A stretch of 64,000 nt of DNA. It comes from Pseudonocardia sp. EC080619-01 (GTDB taxonomy: Bacteria > Actinomycetota > Actinomycetes > Mycobacteriales > Pseudonocardiaceae). The notes beneath the pieces were generated by a model. That model was given only the letters and a program-made list of their open reading frames with translations. It had not been told where the DNA came from and did no database searches. The stretch lies in contig NZ_CP012184.1 in assembly GCF_001420995.1 (NCBI RefSeq), positions 4,014,501 to 4,078,500 of the forward strand, written 5' to 3'. The position numbers and the translations under genes were made by a program. This document shows, piece after piece, positions 56,852 through 64,000 of this stretch. Position 1 is the first letter of the stretch. Each line of letters begins with the position of its first letter.

Positions 56852-57829
56852 ATGAAGCAAGCTTCACACCGAGCGGTGCTGCTGCTGGCCGTCGTGCTCG
56901 GGCTCGTGGCCGGGTGCTCGTCGCCGTCCGGGGGGTCGGTGGCGGGCACCGACCCGGGCACCCGCACCGTCACCCACGCGCTGGGCACCGCCGAGGTCCC
57001 CGCGTCACCGCAGCGCGTGGTGTCGGCCAGCGTGACGATGACCGGGCACCTGCTCGCCCTGGACCTGCCGGTGATCGCGTCGGCCACCACCCGCCCCGGT
57101 GGCGGCACCGCCGACGGCAACGGGTTCTTCGTGGCCTGGGGCCCGCGTGCCGTGGAGCAGGGGACCGTCCCGCTCGGCGGCCCGACCGTCGACGTCGAGG
57201 CGGTCGCCGCGCAGTCGCCGGACGTGATCGTCGGCAGCGCGGTCGGCGCCGACGCCGTCACCCCCGAGGCCTACGCGCAGCTGTCCGCGATCGCGCCGAC
57301 CGTCGTCGTCGACCACAGCTCGCTGTCCTGGCAGGAGCTGTCGGCCCGGCTCGGCGCCGATCTCGGCCGCGCCGACGAGGCGGCGGCCGCGGAGCAGGGG
57401 TTCGCAGCCCGGGCCGCCGAGGTGGGGCAGCGGATCGACACGTCTCGCGAGGCGGTCGCGCTGACCATCACCCCGGACGGCTACAACGTCTTCACCGCCG
57501 ACTCCGCCCAGGGCAAGCTGCTGACCCAGCTCGGGCTGCGGCTGCGGCCGGTCGAGGCGAGCGGCCGCTCCGGGCTCGGGAACGCGGGGCAGCGCAGGGA
57601 CGCCGTCCCGGTCGCGCAGGAGAACGCCGGGCAGTTCGGCGACGCCTCGCTGTTCGTCGTCAACGCCACCGACGAGCAGGTGGAGCAGCAGCGGGCGCGG
57701 CAGCCCCTGCTCGCCACGCTGCCGGCCTTCACCGAGGGACGGGTGTACGGGCTGGGCCCGGAGTCGTTCCGGCTCGACCGGTTCGCCGCCGACGCCGTCC
57801 TGGACCGGCTGGAGGCCTCCGCCGGATGA
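56852..57829 (+). CDS. Ferric-siderophore-binding lipoprotein (FepB-like)
   Basis: The 325-residue protein has a signal peptide with lipobox LVAGC (Cys22) and a mature helical-backbone binding fold: RVVSASVTMTGHLLALDLPV, SPDVIVGSAVG, YAQLSAIAPTVVVDH. These are typical of ABC-transporter binding proteins for ferric siderophores. It is divergent from the esterase under a common iron box. No permease genes are adjacent. The ATG at 56852 has no Shine-Dalgarno sequence. Confidence 0.9.
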   Translation: MKQASHRAVLLLAVVLGLVAGCSSPSGGSVAGTDPGTRTVTHALGTAEVPASPQRVVSASVTMTGHLLALDLPVIASATTRPGGGTADGNGFFVAWGPRAVEQGTVPLGGPTVDVEAVAAQSPDVIVGSAVGADAVTPEAYAQLSAIAPTVVVDHSSLSWQELSARLGADLGRADEAAAAEQGFAARAAEVGQRIDTSREAVALTITPDGYNVFTADSAQGKLLTQLGLRLRPVEASGRSGLGNAGQRRDAVPVAQENAGQFGDASLFVVNATDEQVEQQRARQPLLATLPAFTEGRVYGLGPESFRLDRFAADAVLDRLEASAG

Positions 57830-57889
57830 CGCGGCGTGCGGGCGGCCGGGCGCCCCGGAGCGCCTGCCGCGCCACGGGCGTCACGGCAC

Positions 57890-57895
57890 TAGGGT
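57890..57895 (+). promoter_or_regulatory. -10 element (TAGGGT) of glgP
   Basis: TAGGGT is followed by 7 nt and GTG 57903. The block tagggtccgcgccgtgag is nearly identical to that before the gene at 63745, which suggests a common promoter type and leaderless transcripts. Confidence 0.55.
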
Positions 57896-57902
57896 CCGCG
57901 CC

Positions 57903-60443
57903 GTGAGAGCCCTCCGCCGATTCACCGTCCGTGCCCAGCTCCCGGGTCCGCTCGCACCGCTGCAGACCCTGGCCACGAACCTGCGGTGGACGTGGCACGC
58001 GCCCACACGCGACCTGTTCGCCTCGCTCGACCCCGACGCGTGGGACGCCTGCGGCCAGGACCCCGTCCGGCTGCTGGGCGAGATCCCGACCGGCCGGCTC
58101 GCCGAGCTCGCCGACGACGACGCCGTCGCCGGGCGGGTCGCCGAGCTCGCCGACGACCTCGACCGCTACCTGACCGAGCCCCGCTGGTACCAGCAGGACC
58201 CGGACGCCGGCCTGCCCGCCGCCGTCGGGTACTTCTCGATGGAGTTCGGCGTCTCGGAGGTGCTGCCCAACTACTCCGGCGGGCTCGGCGTCCTCGCGGG
58301 CGACCACCTGAAGGCCGCCTCCGACCTGGGCGTCCCGCTGGTCGCCGTCGGGCTGCTGTACCGCTCCGGGTACTTCCGCCAGTCGCTGTCGCTCGACGGC
58401 TGGCAGCTCGAGCACTACCCGGCGATCGATCCGCAGGGCCTGCCGCTGCAGCTGCTCGCCGGTGCCGACGGCGCGCCGGTGCTCGTCGAGGTCGCGATGC
58501 CCGGCGACCGCACGCTGCACGCCCGGGTGTGGCTCGCCCGCGTCGGACGGGTGCCGCTGCTGCTGCTCGACACGGACATCGAGGAGAACGAGCCGGACCT
58601 GCGCGGCGTCACCGACCGGCTCTACGGCGGCGACCAGAACCACCGGATCCAGCAGGAGATCCTGATCGGTGTCGGGGGCGTCCGGGCGGTCCGCGCGTTC
58701 TGCGGGGCCACCGGCCACGCGGCCCCCGAGGTCTTCCACACGAACGAGGGCCACGCCGGGTTCCTCGGCCTGGAGCGGATCCGTGAGCTGTGCACCGGCT
58801 CCCCGGCGTCCCCGGCCGCGACCGCGCCGGGTACGAGCCTCGACTTCGACGAGGCGCTCGCGGCCGTCCGGGCCGGGACGGTGTTCACCACGCACACCCC
58901 CGTCCCCGCCGGCATCGACCGGTTCGGCCTCGATCTCGTCCGGCACTACCTGACCGAGCGGCTCCTGCCCGGGCTCCCCGCGGACCGGCTGCTCGCGCTC
59001 GGCGCGGAGGAGGACCCGGAGACGTTCAACATGGCGCACATGGGGCTGCGCCTGGCCCAGCGCGCGAACGGCGTCTCGCAGCTGCACGGCGTCGTGTCCC
59101 GGGAGATGTTCGGCGGGATGTGGGCGGGCTTCGACCGCGACGAGGTGCCGATCGGCTCGGTCACCAACGGCGTGCACGGCCCCACCTGGGAGGCACTCCA
59201 GGTCACCGAGCTGATCGGGTCGCCGGAGGAGCGGCCCGCGGAGGTGTCCGACGCCGACCTCTGGGCGCTGCGCAACACCCTGCGTTCCCGGCTGGTCGAC
59301 GAGGTCCGCCGCCGGGTCCGCGCGGCCTGGCTGGAACGCGGCGCCTCCGAGCCGGAGCTGGGCTGGACCGACCACGTCTTCGACCGGGACGTCCTGACGG
59401 TCGGGTTCGCCCGCCGGGTGCCGACCTACAAGCGGCTCACCCTGATGCTGCGCGACCCGGACCGGCTGCGCGGGCTGCTGCTCGACCCGCACCGCCCGGT
59501 GCAGCTGATCGTCGCCGGCAAGTCGCACCCCGCCGACGACGGCGGCAAGGCCCTCATCCAGCAGATCGTCCGGTTCGCCGACGACGCCGGCGTCCGGCAC
59601 CGGATCGTCTTCCTGCCCGACTACGACATGTCGATGGCCCGGTACCTCTACTGGGGCTGCGACGTGTGGCTGAACAACCCGCTGCGCCCGCTCGAGGCGT
59701 GCGGCACGTCCGGCATGAAGTCGGCGCTCAACGGCGGGCTCAACCTGTCCATCCGGGACGGCTGGTGGGAGGAGTTCTACGACGGCCGCAACGGCTGGGC
59801 GATCCCCACCGCCGACGGCGTCGAGGACCCCACGCGGCGCGACGACCTGGAGGCCAACGCGCTCTACGAGCTGCTCGCCACCCAGGTCGGGCCGGCGTTC
59901 TACGACCGCACCGACGGCGTCCCGGACCGCTGGGTGGAGATGGTGCGGCACACGCTCACCACGCTCCGCCCGAAGGTGCAGGCGACCCGGATGGTGCGCG
60001 AGTACGTCCAGGACTGGTACGCCCCGGCCGGTCGCGCCGCCGCCGGTGCCGCGGCCGACGACTACGCCGCGGCCCGGGACATCGCGCAGTACCGGGCCCG
60101 GCTGAACAAGGCCTGGAACCACGTCCGGATCACCGGCGTGGACGCCTCGGGGCTGCCCGACACCCCCGTCGTGGGATCGCCGATGACCGTGCGCGCGGGC
60201 GTGGACCTCGCCGGGCTGGAGCCGTCGGACGTGGTGGTGGAGGCCGTCGTCGGGCGGGTGGACGACACCGACGAGCTCGCCGAACCCGTCACCGTCGCCA
60301 TGGAGCACCGCGGCGACGACAGCTGGGAGGTCGCGGTGCCCCTGCCGCACGCCGGGCTGACCGGGTACACGGTGCGGGTGTTGCCGCACCATCCGCACCT
60401 GGCGTCGTCCGTCGAGCTGGGGCGGATCGTGCTGGCGGGGTAG
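57903..60443 (+). CDS. glgP: Alpha-glucan phosphorylase
   Basis: Releases glucose-1-phosphate from alpha-1,4-glucan with phosphate. The 846-residue GT35 protein belongs to the short actinobacterial/archaeal type: GYFSMEFGVSEVLPNYSGGL near the N-terminus, TNEGHAGFLGLERI, and the PLP Lys606 in GTSGMKSALNGG. It is in the glucan region near glgE and glgX and may mobilise the polymer. Leaderless start as described for its promoter. Confidence 0.95.
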   Translation: MRALRRFTVRAQLPGPLAPLQTLATNLRWTWHAPTRDLFASLDPDAWDACGQDPVRLLGEIPTGRLAELADDDAVAGRVAELADDLDRYLTEPRWYQQDPDAGLPAAVGYFSMEFGVSEVLPNYSGGLGVLAGDHLKAASDLGVPLVAVGLLYRSGYFRQSLSLDGWQLEHYPAIDPQGLPLQLLAGADGAPVLVEVAMPGDRTLHARVWLARVGRVPLLLLDTDIEENEPDLRGVTDRLYGGDQNHRIQQEILIGVGGVRAVRAFCGATGHAAPEVFHTNEGHAGFLGLERIRELCTGSPASPAATAPGTSLDFDEALAAVRAGTVFTTHTPVPAGIDRFGLDLVRHYLTERLLPGLPADRLLALGAEEDPETFNMAHMGLRLAQRANGVSQLHGVVSREMFGGMWAGFDRDEVPIGSVTNGVHGPTWEALQVTELIGSPEERPAEVSDADLWALRNTLRSRLVDEVRRRVRAAWLERGASEPELGWTDHVFDRDVLTVGFARRVPTYKRLTLMLRDPDRLRGLLLDPHRPVQLIVAGKSHPADDGGKALIQQIVRFADDAGVRHRIVFLPDYDMSMARYLYWGCDVWLNNPLRPLEACGTSGMKSALNGGLNLSIRDGWWEEFYDGRNGWAIPTADGVEDPTRRDDLEANALYELLATQVGPAFYDRTDGVPDRWVEMVRHTLTTLRPKVQATRMVREYVQDWYAPAGRAAAGAAADDYAAARDIAQYRARLNKAWNHVRITGVDASGLPDTPVVGSPMTVRAGVDLAGLEPSDVVVEAVVGRVDDTDELAEPVTVAMEHRGDDSWEVAVPLPHAGLTGYTVRVLPHHPHLASSVELGRIVLAG

Positions 60444-60449
60444 GCCCGG

Positions 60450-60695
60450 TCAGCCGCAGCAGCCTCCGCCGCAGCAGCCACCGCCTCCGCCGCCGCCGGC
60501 GGGGACCGGGGCGGGCGCGCCGCCACCCGGCGCGCGCCCGCCCAGCGAGACGGTGGAGAGGAGCTTGACCGTGTCGGCGTGGCCCTGCGGGCACGGCGCG
60601 GGGTCCGCGGCCGCGGCCATCGGCCGGTCCACCTCGAACGTTCCCGGCACGCCGCCGGAGGCGCAGACCCGGCAGCGGAACTCGTAGCGCGGCAT
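60450..60695 (-). CDS. FmdB-family zinc-ribbon protein
   Basis: The 81-residue protein starts MPRYEFRCRVC and has a second pair in APCPQGH, forming a small zinc ribbon. The C-terminus is Gly-rich and ends in a Cys-Gly cluster (CCGGGCCG) that could bind further metal. FmdB-type proteins have been proposed as regulators. Convergent with glgP, 6 nt apart. Confidence 0.85.
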   Translation of the reverse strand: MPRYEFRCRVCASGGVPGTFEVDRPMAAAADPAPCPQGHADTVKLLSTVSLGGRAPGGGAPAPVPAGGGGGGGCCGGGCCG

Positions 60696-60760
60696 GGGCC
60701 GATTATGTCCCGCCCGGGCCGCGCGCAGAACCACCGAGCACCGTCCGTGCCCGGACCACC

Positions 60761-60822
60761 CGCGCCGAGATGCAGCTCAGCGCTCCCGGGAGCCCCGGGC
60801 ACAGCGCTGAGCTGCATCTCGG
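60761..60822. repeat. 22-bp inverted repeat, second member of the hairpin family
   Basis: Arms 60761-60782 (cgccgagatgcagctcagcg and ct) and 60801-60822 are perfect complements. The 18-nt loop itself contains two cccggg blocks. The core cgccgagatgcagct is shared with 12793-12860. It lies just downstream of glgX, so it could be its terminator. Confidence 0.8.
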
Positions 60823-60834
60823 CGGGTGAACGGT

Positions 60835-62844
60835 TCAGCGGCTCCGCAGCAGGCGCACCGAGCGCGGCGGGAGCACGACGGTCGATCCGGCCAGGAGCGG
60901 GGCCGGGTCGGCCGGTTCGCCGTCGGGCGTGGTCGAGTCGAGGACCGGATCGAGGTCGTGCCCGTCCGGCAGGAGGCAGTCCACGGGCTCGTCACCGGCG
61001 TGCAGGAGCAGCAGCCAGTAGTCGGCGAGCAGCACCACGAGGGTCCGCCGCCCGCCGTCGTGCCAGTCCTCGGGCTCCATCGGCCGCCCGGACGGGTCCC
61101 ACCAGAGGACCTCACCGTCGACGTAGAACTGGTCGCGGTGCAGCACCGGCGACTCCCGGCGCAGCGCGGCGACCTTCGCGGTGAAGGTCTCCATCGCGGC
61201 GGTCTCGTCGGTGCCGGTCCAGTCCACCCACGACGTCTCGTCGTCGCGGCAGTACGGGTTGTTGTTCCCGCCCTGGGTGCGCCAGCGCTCGTCGCCGCCG
61301 GTGATCATCGGGGTGCCGATCGACAGCAGCAGGGTCGCCATCATCGCGCGCGCCGTCGAGAGCCGGGCGGTGCGGATGCCGGCGTCGTCGGTCTCGCCTT
61401 CCGCACCGAGGTTCTGCGAGCGGTTGTCGTCGGTGCCGTCGCGGTTGTTCTCGCCGTTGCCCTCGTTGTGCTTGCGCTCGTAGGAGACGAGATCGCGCAG
61501 GGTGAAGCCGTCGTGCGCGGTGACGAAGTTGACCGACGCCCACGGGCGGCGCCCCGACAGCGCGTAGATGTCGGAGCTGCCGGTCAGCCGCGACGCCAGC
61601 TCGGCGACGCCGCCGTGGCCGCGCCAGAAGTCGCGCACGGCGTCGCGGTAGCGGCCGTTCCACTCCGACCAGGCGACGCCGAAGCCGCCGACCCGGTAGC
61701 CCTCACCGGTCGCGTCCCACGGCTCGGCGATCAGCTTGCAGGTCGACAGCGTCGGGTCCTGCGCGATCGTGGTGAGCAGTGCCGAGTCGGGGGAGAACGG
61801 GCCGGAGCGCGGGCGGCCGAGCACCGAGGCGAGGTCGATCCGGAAGCCGTCGACGCCGTAGGCGTGCACCCAGTGCCGCATCGCATCGCAGACCAGCCGG
61901 ATGACCGTCGGCGACCCGGCGTCGAGGGTGTTGCCGGTGCCGGTGATGTCGGCGTCGTGCCCGGAACCGCCCAGCGAGTAGTACGCCGGGGCGTCCAGCC
62001 CGCGGTAGGACAGCGTCGTCCCGCCGACCCCGCCCTCGCAGGTGTGGTTGGGGACGATGTCCAGGATCACCTCGATCCCGGCCGCGTGCAGGGTGTCGAC
62101 CAGGTAGCGGAACTCGGCGGTCTCGTTGCCGGGCACGGCCGCGTATCCGGGGTGCGGAGCGAGGAACCCGAGGGTGGCGTAGCCCCAGTAGTTCGCCGCG
62201 CCCCGCTCCAGCAGCGGCGGCTCCGGCGCGCTCGCCTGCACCGGCAGCAGCTCGACGGCGGTGATCCCGGTCCGCTGCAGCTGCGCGATGACGGCCGGGT
62301 GCGCCAGCCCGAGGTAGGTGCCGCGGTGCGCCTCCGGGACCTCCGGGTGGAGCTTCGTCCAGCCCTTGACGTGGATCTCCGAGATCACCGTGTCGGACCA
62401 CGGCACGTCCGGCCGCGCCGGGCGGGATCCCCGCTCGGGGGCGGTGACCACCGACAGCGGGACGCTGCCCAGCGAGTCGACCGTGCTCGGCCGTCCGGAC
62501 ATCGGGTCGCCGTGCCACCCGCGGGCGGCGACGACGTCGGTGACGGTGCCGGTGACCCGTGTCGCGTACGGGTCGACGAGGATCTTGTGCGGGTTGGCGC
62601 GCAGCCCGTCGAACGGGCGGTAGGGGCCGTGCGCGCGGAAGCCGTAGCGCTGGCCGGGTTTCACCCCGGGGACGTGCCCGTGCCACACGCCGAAGGTGTG
62701 CTCGCGCAGCTCGACCCGTCTCTCGGTCAGGGCGCCGTCGACGCCGTCGACCAGGCAGACCTCGACCGTCTCTGCGCTGGTGGAGGCGACCGCGAAGCGG
62801 GTCCCGTGGTCGTCGGGGTGGGCACCGAGCGGGAAGACAGGCAC
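60835..62844 (-). CDS. glgX: Glycogen debranching enzyme
   Basis: Hydrolyses alpha-1,6 branch points in limit glucans. The 669-residue GH13_11 protein has an N-terminal CBM48 (FPLGAHPDDHGTRFAVASTS), DIVPNHT, nucleophile in VDGFRIDLASVLGR, acid/base in KLIAEPWD and NFVTAHDGFTLRDL. It works with glgP on the GlgE product. GTG 62844 has no strong ribosome-binding site but has TATCCT 8 nt upstream on the minus strand. Confidence 0.95.
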   Translation of the reverse strand: MPVFPLGAHPDDHGTRFAVASTSAETVEVCLVDGVDGALTERRVELREHTFGVWHGHVPGVKPGQRYGFRAHGPYRPFDGLRANPHKILVDPYATRVTGTVTDVVAARGWHGDPMSGRPSTVDSLGSVPLSVVTAPERGSRPARPDVPWSDTVISEIHVKGWTKLHPEVPEAHRGTYLGLAHPAVIAQLQRTGITAVELLPVQASAPEPPLLERGAANYWGYATLGFLAPHPGYAAVPGNETAEFRYLVDTLHAAGIEVILDIVPNHTCEGGVGGTTLSYRGLDAPAYYSLGGSGHDADITGTGNTLDAGSPTVIRLVCDAMRHWVHAYGVDGFRIDLASVLGRPRSGPFSPDSALLTTIAQDPTLSTCKLIAEPWDATGEGYRVGGFGVAWSEWNGRYRDAVRDFWRGHGGVAELASRLTGSSDIYALSGRRPWASVNFVTAHDGFTLRDLVSYERKHNEGNGENNRDGTDDNRSQNLGAEGETDDAGIRTARLSTARAMMATLLLSIGTPMITGGDERWRTQGGNNNPYCRDDETSWVDWTGTDETAAMETFTAKVAALRRESPVLHRDQFYVDGEVLWWDPSGRPMEPEDWHDGGRRTLVVLLADYWLLLLHAGDEPVDCLLPDGHDLDPVLDSTTPDGEPADPAPLLAGSTVVLPPRSVRLLRSR

Positions 62845-62851
62845 GGTCGGC

Positions 62852-62858
62852 CAGGATA
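62852..62858. promoter_or_regulatory. Overlapping divergent -10 elements of glgX and the ABC ATPase gene
   Basis: In CAGGATA the plus strand reads CAGGAT followed by 6 nt and GTG 62864. The minus strand reads TATCCT followed by 8 nt and GTG 62844. The two start codons are only 19 bp apart, so two polymerases could not bind together. Confidence 0.5.
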
Positions 62859-62863
62859 GGGGG

Positions 62864-63703
62864 GTGTCTTCCCCCGGGCTCCCGCACGCGAACGGTGTCA
62901 CAGAGATCGACGACGACGACCTGGTGATCGGGATGGACGGTGCCACCGTCCGCCGCGGCACCACCACCCTGCTCGACGCCGTGGACTGGCGCGTCGAGCT
63001 CGACGAGCGCTGGGTCGTCCTCGGCCCGAACGGCGCAGGCAAGACGACCCTGCTGCGCCTCGCCGGCGCCGAGCTCCACCCGACGGCCGGGCGCGTCCAC
63101 GTCCTGGGCGAGCGGATGGGCCGGGTGAACGTCTTCGAGCTGCGGCCGCGGATCGGACTGACCTCGGCGAACCTGGGTGTCCGGATCCCCGGGGACGAGA
63201 AGGTGGCCGACGTCGTCGTCTCCGCAGGCTACGGCGTCCTCGGCCGCTGGCACGAGGAGTACGAGAGCACCGACACCGGCCGCGCGCACCACCTCCTGGA
63301 GCAGCTCGGGATGGGCGGCTTCGGTGACCGCGCCTACGGGACGCTGTCCGAGGGCGAGCGCAAGCGCACCCTGATCGCCCGCGCCCTGATGACCGACCCG
63401 GAGCTGCTGCTGCTCGACGAGCCCGCCGCGGGCCTCGACCTGGGTGGCCGCGAGGACCTCGTCGGACGGCTCGCCGACCTGGCCGACGACCCGTACGCGC
63501 CGGCGTCGGTGCTGGTCACGCACCACGTCGAGGAGATCCCGCCGAACTACACGCACGGGATGCTGCTGCGCGACGGCCGGGTCGTCGCCGCCGGCCTGCT
63601 CGACGACGTGATGACCTCCGGACCGCTGTCGGAGACGTTCGGGCTGCCGCTGGCCGTCGAGCGCCGCAACGGCGGCCGGTACACCGCGTACCGCCGGGAC
63701 TGA
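62864..63703 (+). CDS. ABC-type ATPase
   Basis: The 279-residue ATPase has Walker A GPNGAGKTT, signature LSEGERKR, Walker B LLLLDEPAAGLD and the switch His in LVTHHVEEIP. It is of the YlmA/ModF-like kind, with no partner permease gene nearby. The sequence after the ATPase core is short, so it is a single nucleotide-binding domain. Role unknown; import of a metal complex or a non-transport role are both possible. Confidence 0.9.
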   Translation: MSSPGLPHANGVTEIDDDDLVIGMDGATVRRGTTTLLDAVDWRVELDERWVVLGPNGAGKTTLLRLAGAELHPTAGRVHVLGERMGRVNVFELRPRIGLTSANLGVRIPGDEKVADVVVSAGYGVLGRWHEEYESTDTGRAHHLLEQLGMGGFGDRAYGTLSEGERKRTLIARALMTDPELLLLDEPAAGLDLGGREDLVGRLADLADDPYAPASVLVTHHVEEIPPNYTHGMLLRDGRVVAAGLLDDVMTSGPLSETFGLPLAVERRNGGRYTAYRRD

Positions 63704-63731
63704 TCACACCGCCGGCCCGCGCGGGGGACGT

Positions 63732-63737
63732 TAGGGT
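63732..63737 (+). promoter_or_regulatory. -10 element (TAGGGT) of the terminal enoyl-CoA hydratase gene
   Basis: TAGGGT and then 7 nt precede GTG 63745. The spacing and the sequence tagggtccgcgacgtga mirror the glgP promoter. Confidence 0.5.
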
Positions 63738-63744
63738 CCGCGAC

Positions 63745-64000
63745 GTGACCGAATTCGTGAGCCTGTCCGTGGACGACGGCGTCGGGACGATCCGGATCGA
63801 CCGGCCGCCGATGAACGCCCTGAACCGGCAGATCCAGGGTGAGCTGCTGGAGGTGTCCGACGAGGCGGCGACGCGCGCCGACGTGCGCGCCGTCGTCGTG
63901 TACGGCGGGGAGAAGACCTTCGCCGCCGGTGCGGACGTCAAGGAGATGGCGTCGATGTCGTACTCCGACATGGCGCCGGTGGCCCGGAAGCTGTCCGCCG
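63745..64000 (+). CDS. Enoyl-CoA hydratase/isomerase, N-terminal fragment
   Basis: The first 85 residues are in the window; the gene runs off the right edge. VDDGVGTIRIDRPPMNALN, RAVVVYGGEKTFAAGADVKE are typical of the crotonase fold, with the CoA-binding loop and oxyanion region. The catalytic Glu positions are beyond the edge, so hydratase, isomerase or another function cannot be distinguished. Confidence 0.88.
   Translation, partial: MTEFVSLSVDDGVGTIRIDRPPMNALNRQIQGELLEVSDEAATRADVRAVVVYGGEKTFAAGADVKEMASMSYSDMAPVARKLSA

Noticed and set aside
56817..56867. Longer esterase start at 56867
   Set aside because: It would put the iron box inside the coding sequence. ATG 56816 places the box where a DtxR-type operator should be.

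Overview
The window is very GC-rich actinobacterial DNA. Gene density, GTG starts, leaderless-looking promoters (TANNNT 6-8 nt before the start codon), a NucS mismatch endonuclease, DUF1206 and DUF5753 proteins, the GlgE glucan pathway and an Asp-type MurA point to the Pseudonocardiaceae. A Pseudonocardia-like facultative autotroph is my best guess, because a red-type RuBisCO operon sits beside ethylmalonyl-CoA pathway genes. I see no rRNA, tRNA, CRISPR, prophage or insertion sequence.

Layout. 1-5 kb: cobalamin adenosyltransferase (partial), murA, two membrane proteins and a B12-dependent ethylmalonyl-CoA mutase. 5-9.8 kb: a minus-strand run encoding a solute-binding lipoprotein, a protein made of 14-residue repeats, an FHA protein and a membrane Ser/Thr kinase. 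9.8-12.7 kb: ECHDC3-like crotonase, TetR regulator and P450. 13-21 kb: Calvin-cycle island with a LysR regulator (probable CbbR), cbbX, cbbS, cbbL and a sensor kinase/LuxR response regulator pair on the minus strand, and phosphoribulokinase plus CbbY on the plus strand. 21-25 kb: NUDIX, nucS, lipoprotein, XRE regulator, small Cys protein, aldehyde dehydrogenase. 26-36 kb: acyl-CoA island with a double-domain 3-hydroxyacyl-CoA dehydrogenase, ccr, methylmalonyl-CoA epimerase, acetyl-CoA acetyltransferase, meaB, an XRE regulator and a MarR regulator. 36-41 kb: hydrolase, thioredoxin-like/TPR protein, GT87 and MFS transporter. 41-63 kb: alpha-glucan/trehalose region (glgB, two GT4 enzymes, DedA protein, maltokinase, TreS-like enzyme, glgE, glgP, glgX) interrupted by an iron-box-controlled siderophore pair. 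The window ends in an ABC ATPase and a partial enoyl-CoA hydratase.

How the genes fit together. Ccr, Ecm, the epimerase, thiolase and 3-hydroxyacyl-CoA dehydrogenase cover a large part of acetyl-CoA assimilation through ethylmalonyl-CoA. The adenosyltransferase and MeaB would supply and protect the B12 cofactor. RuBisCO, phosphoribulokinase, CbbX and CbbY provide CO2 fixation with activase and misfire-product repair. TreS, maltokinase, GlgE and GlgB form the trehalose-to-glucan route, and GlgP and GlgX degrade the product.

The most interesting signal is a short palindrome, TACY-N4-RGTA, in front of ecm, the 3-hydroxyacyl-CoA dehydrogenase, ccr, the epimerase/thiolase pair and a MarR gene. 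It usually lies against or overlapping the -10 element. I infer an uncharacterised regulon for ethylmalonyl-CoA metabolism. Second in interest are a two-component system apparently co-transcribed with RuBisCO and the lipoprotein/repeat/FHA/kinase operon.
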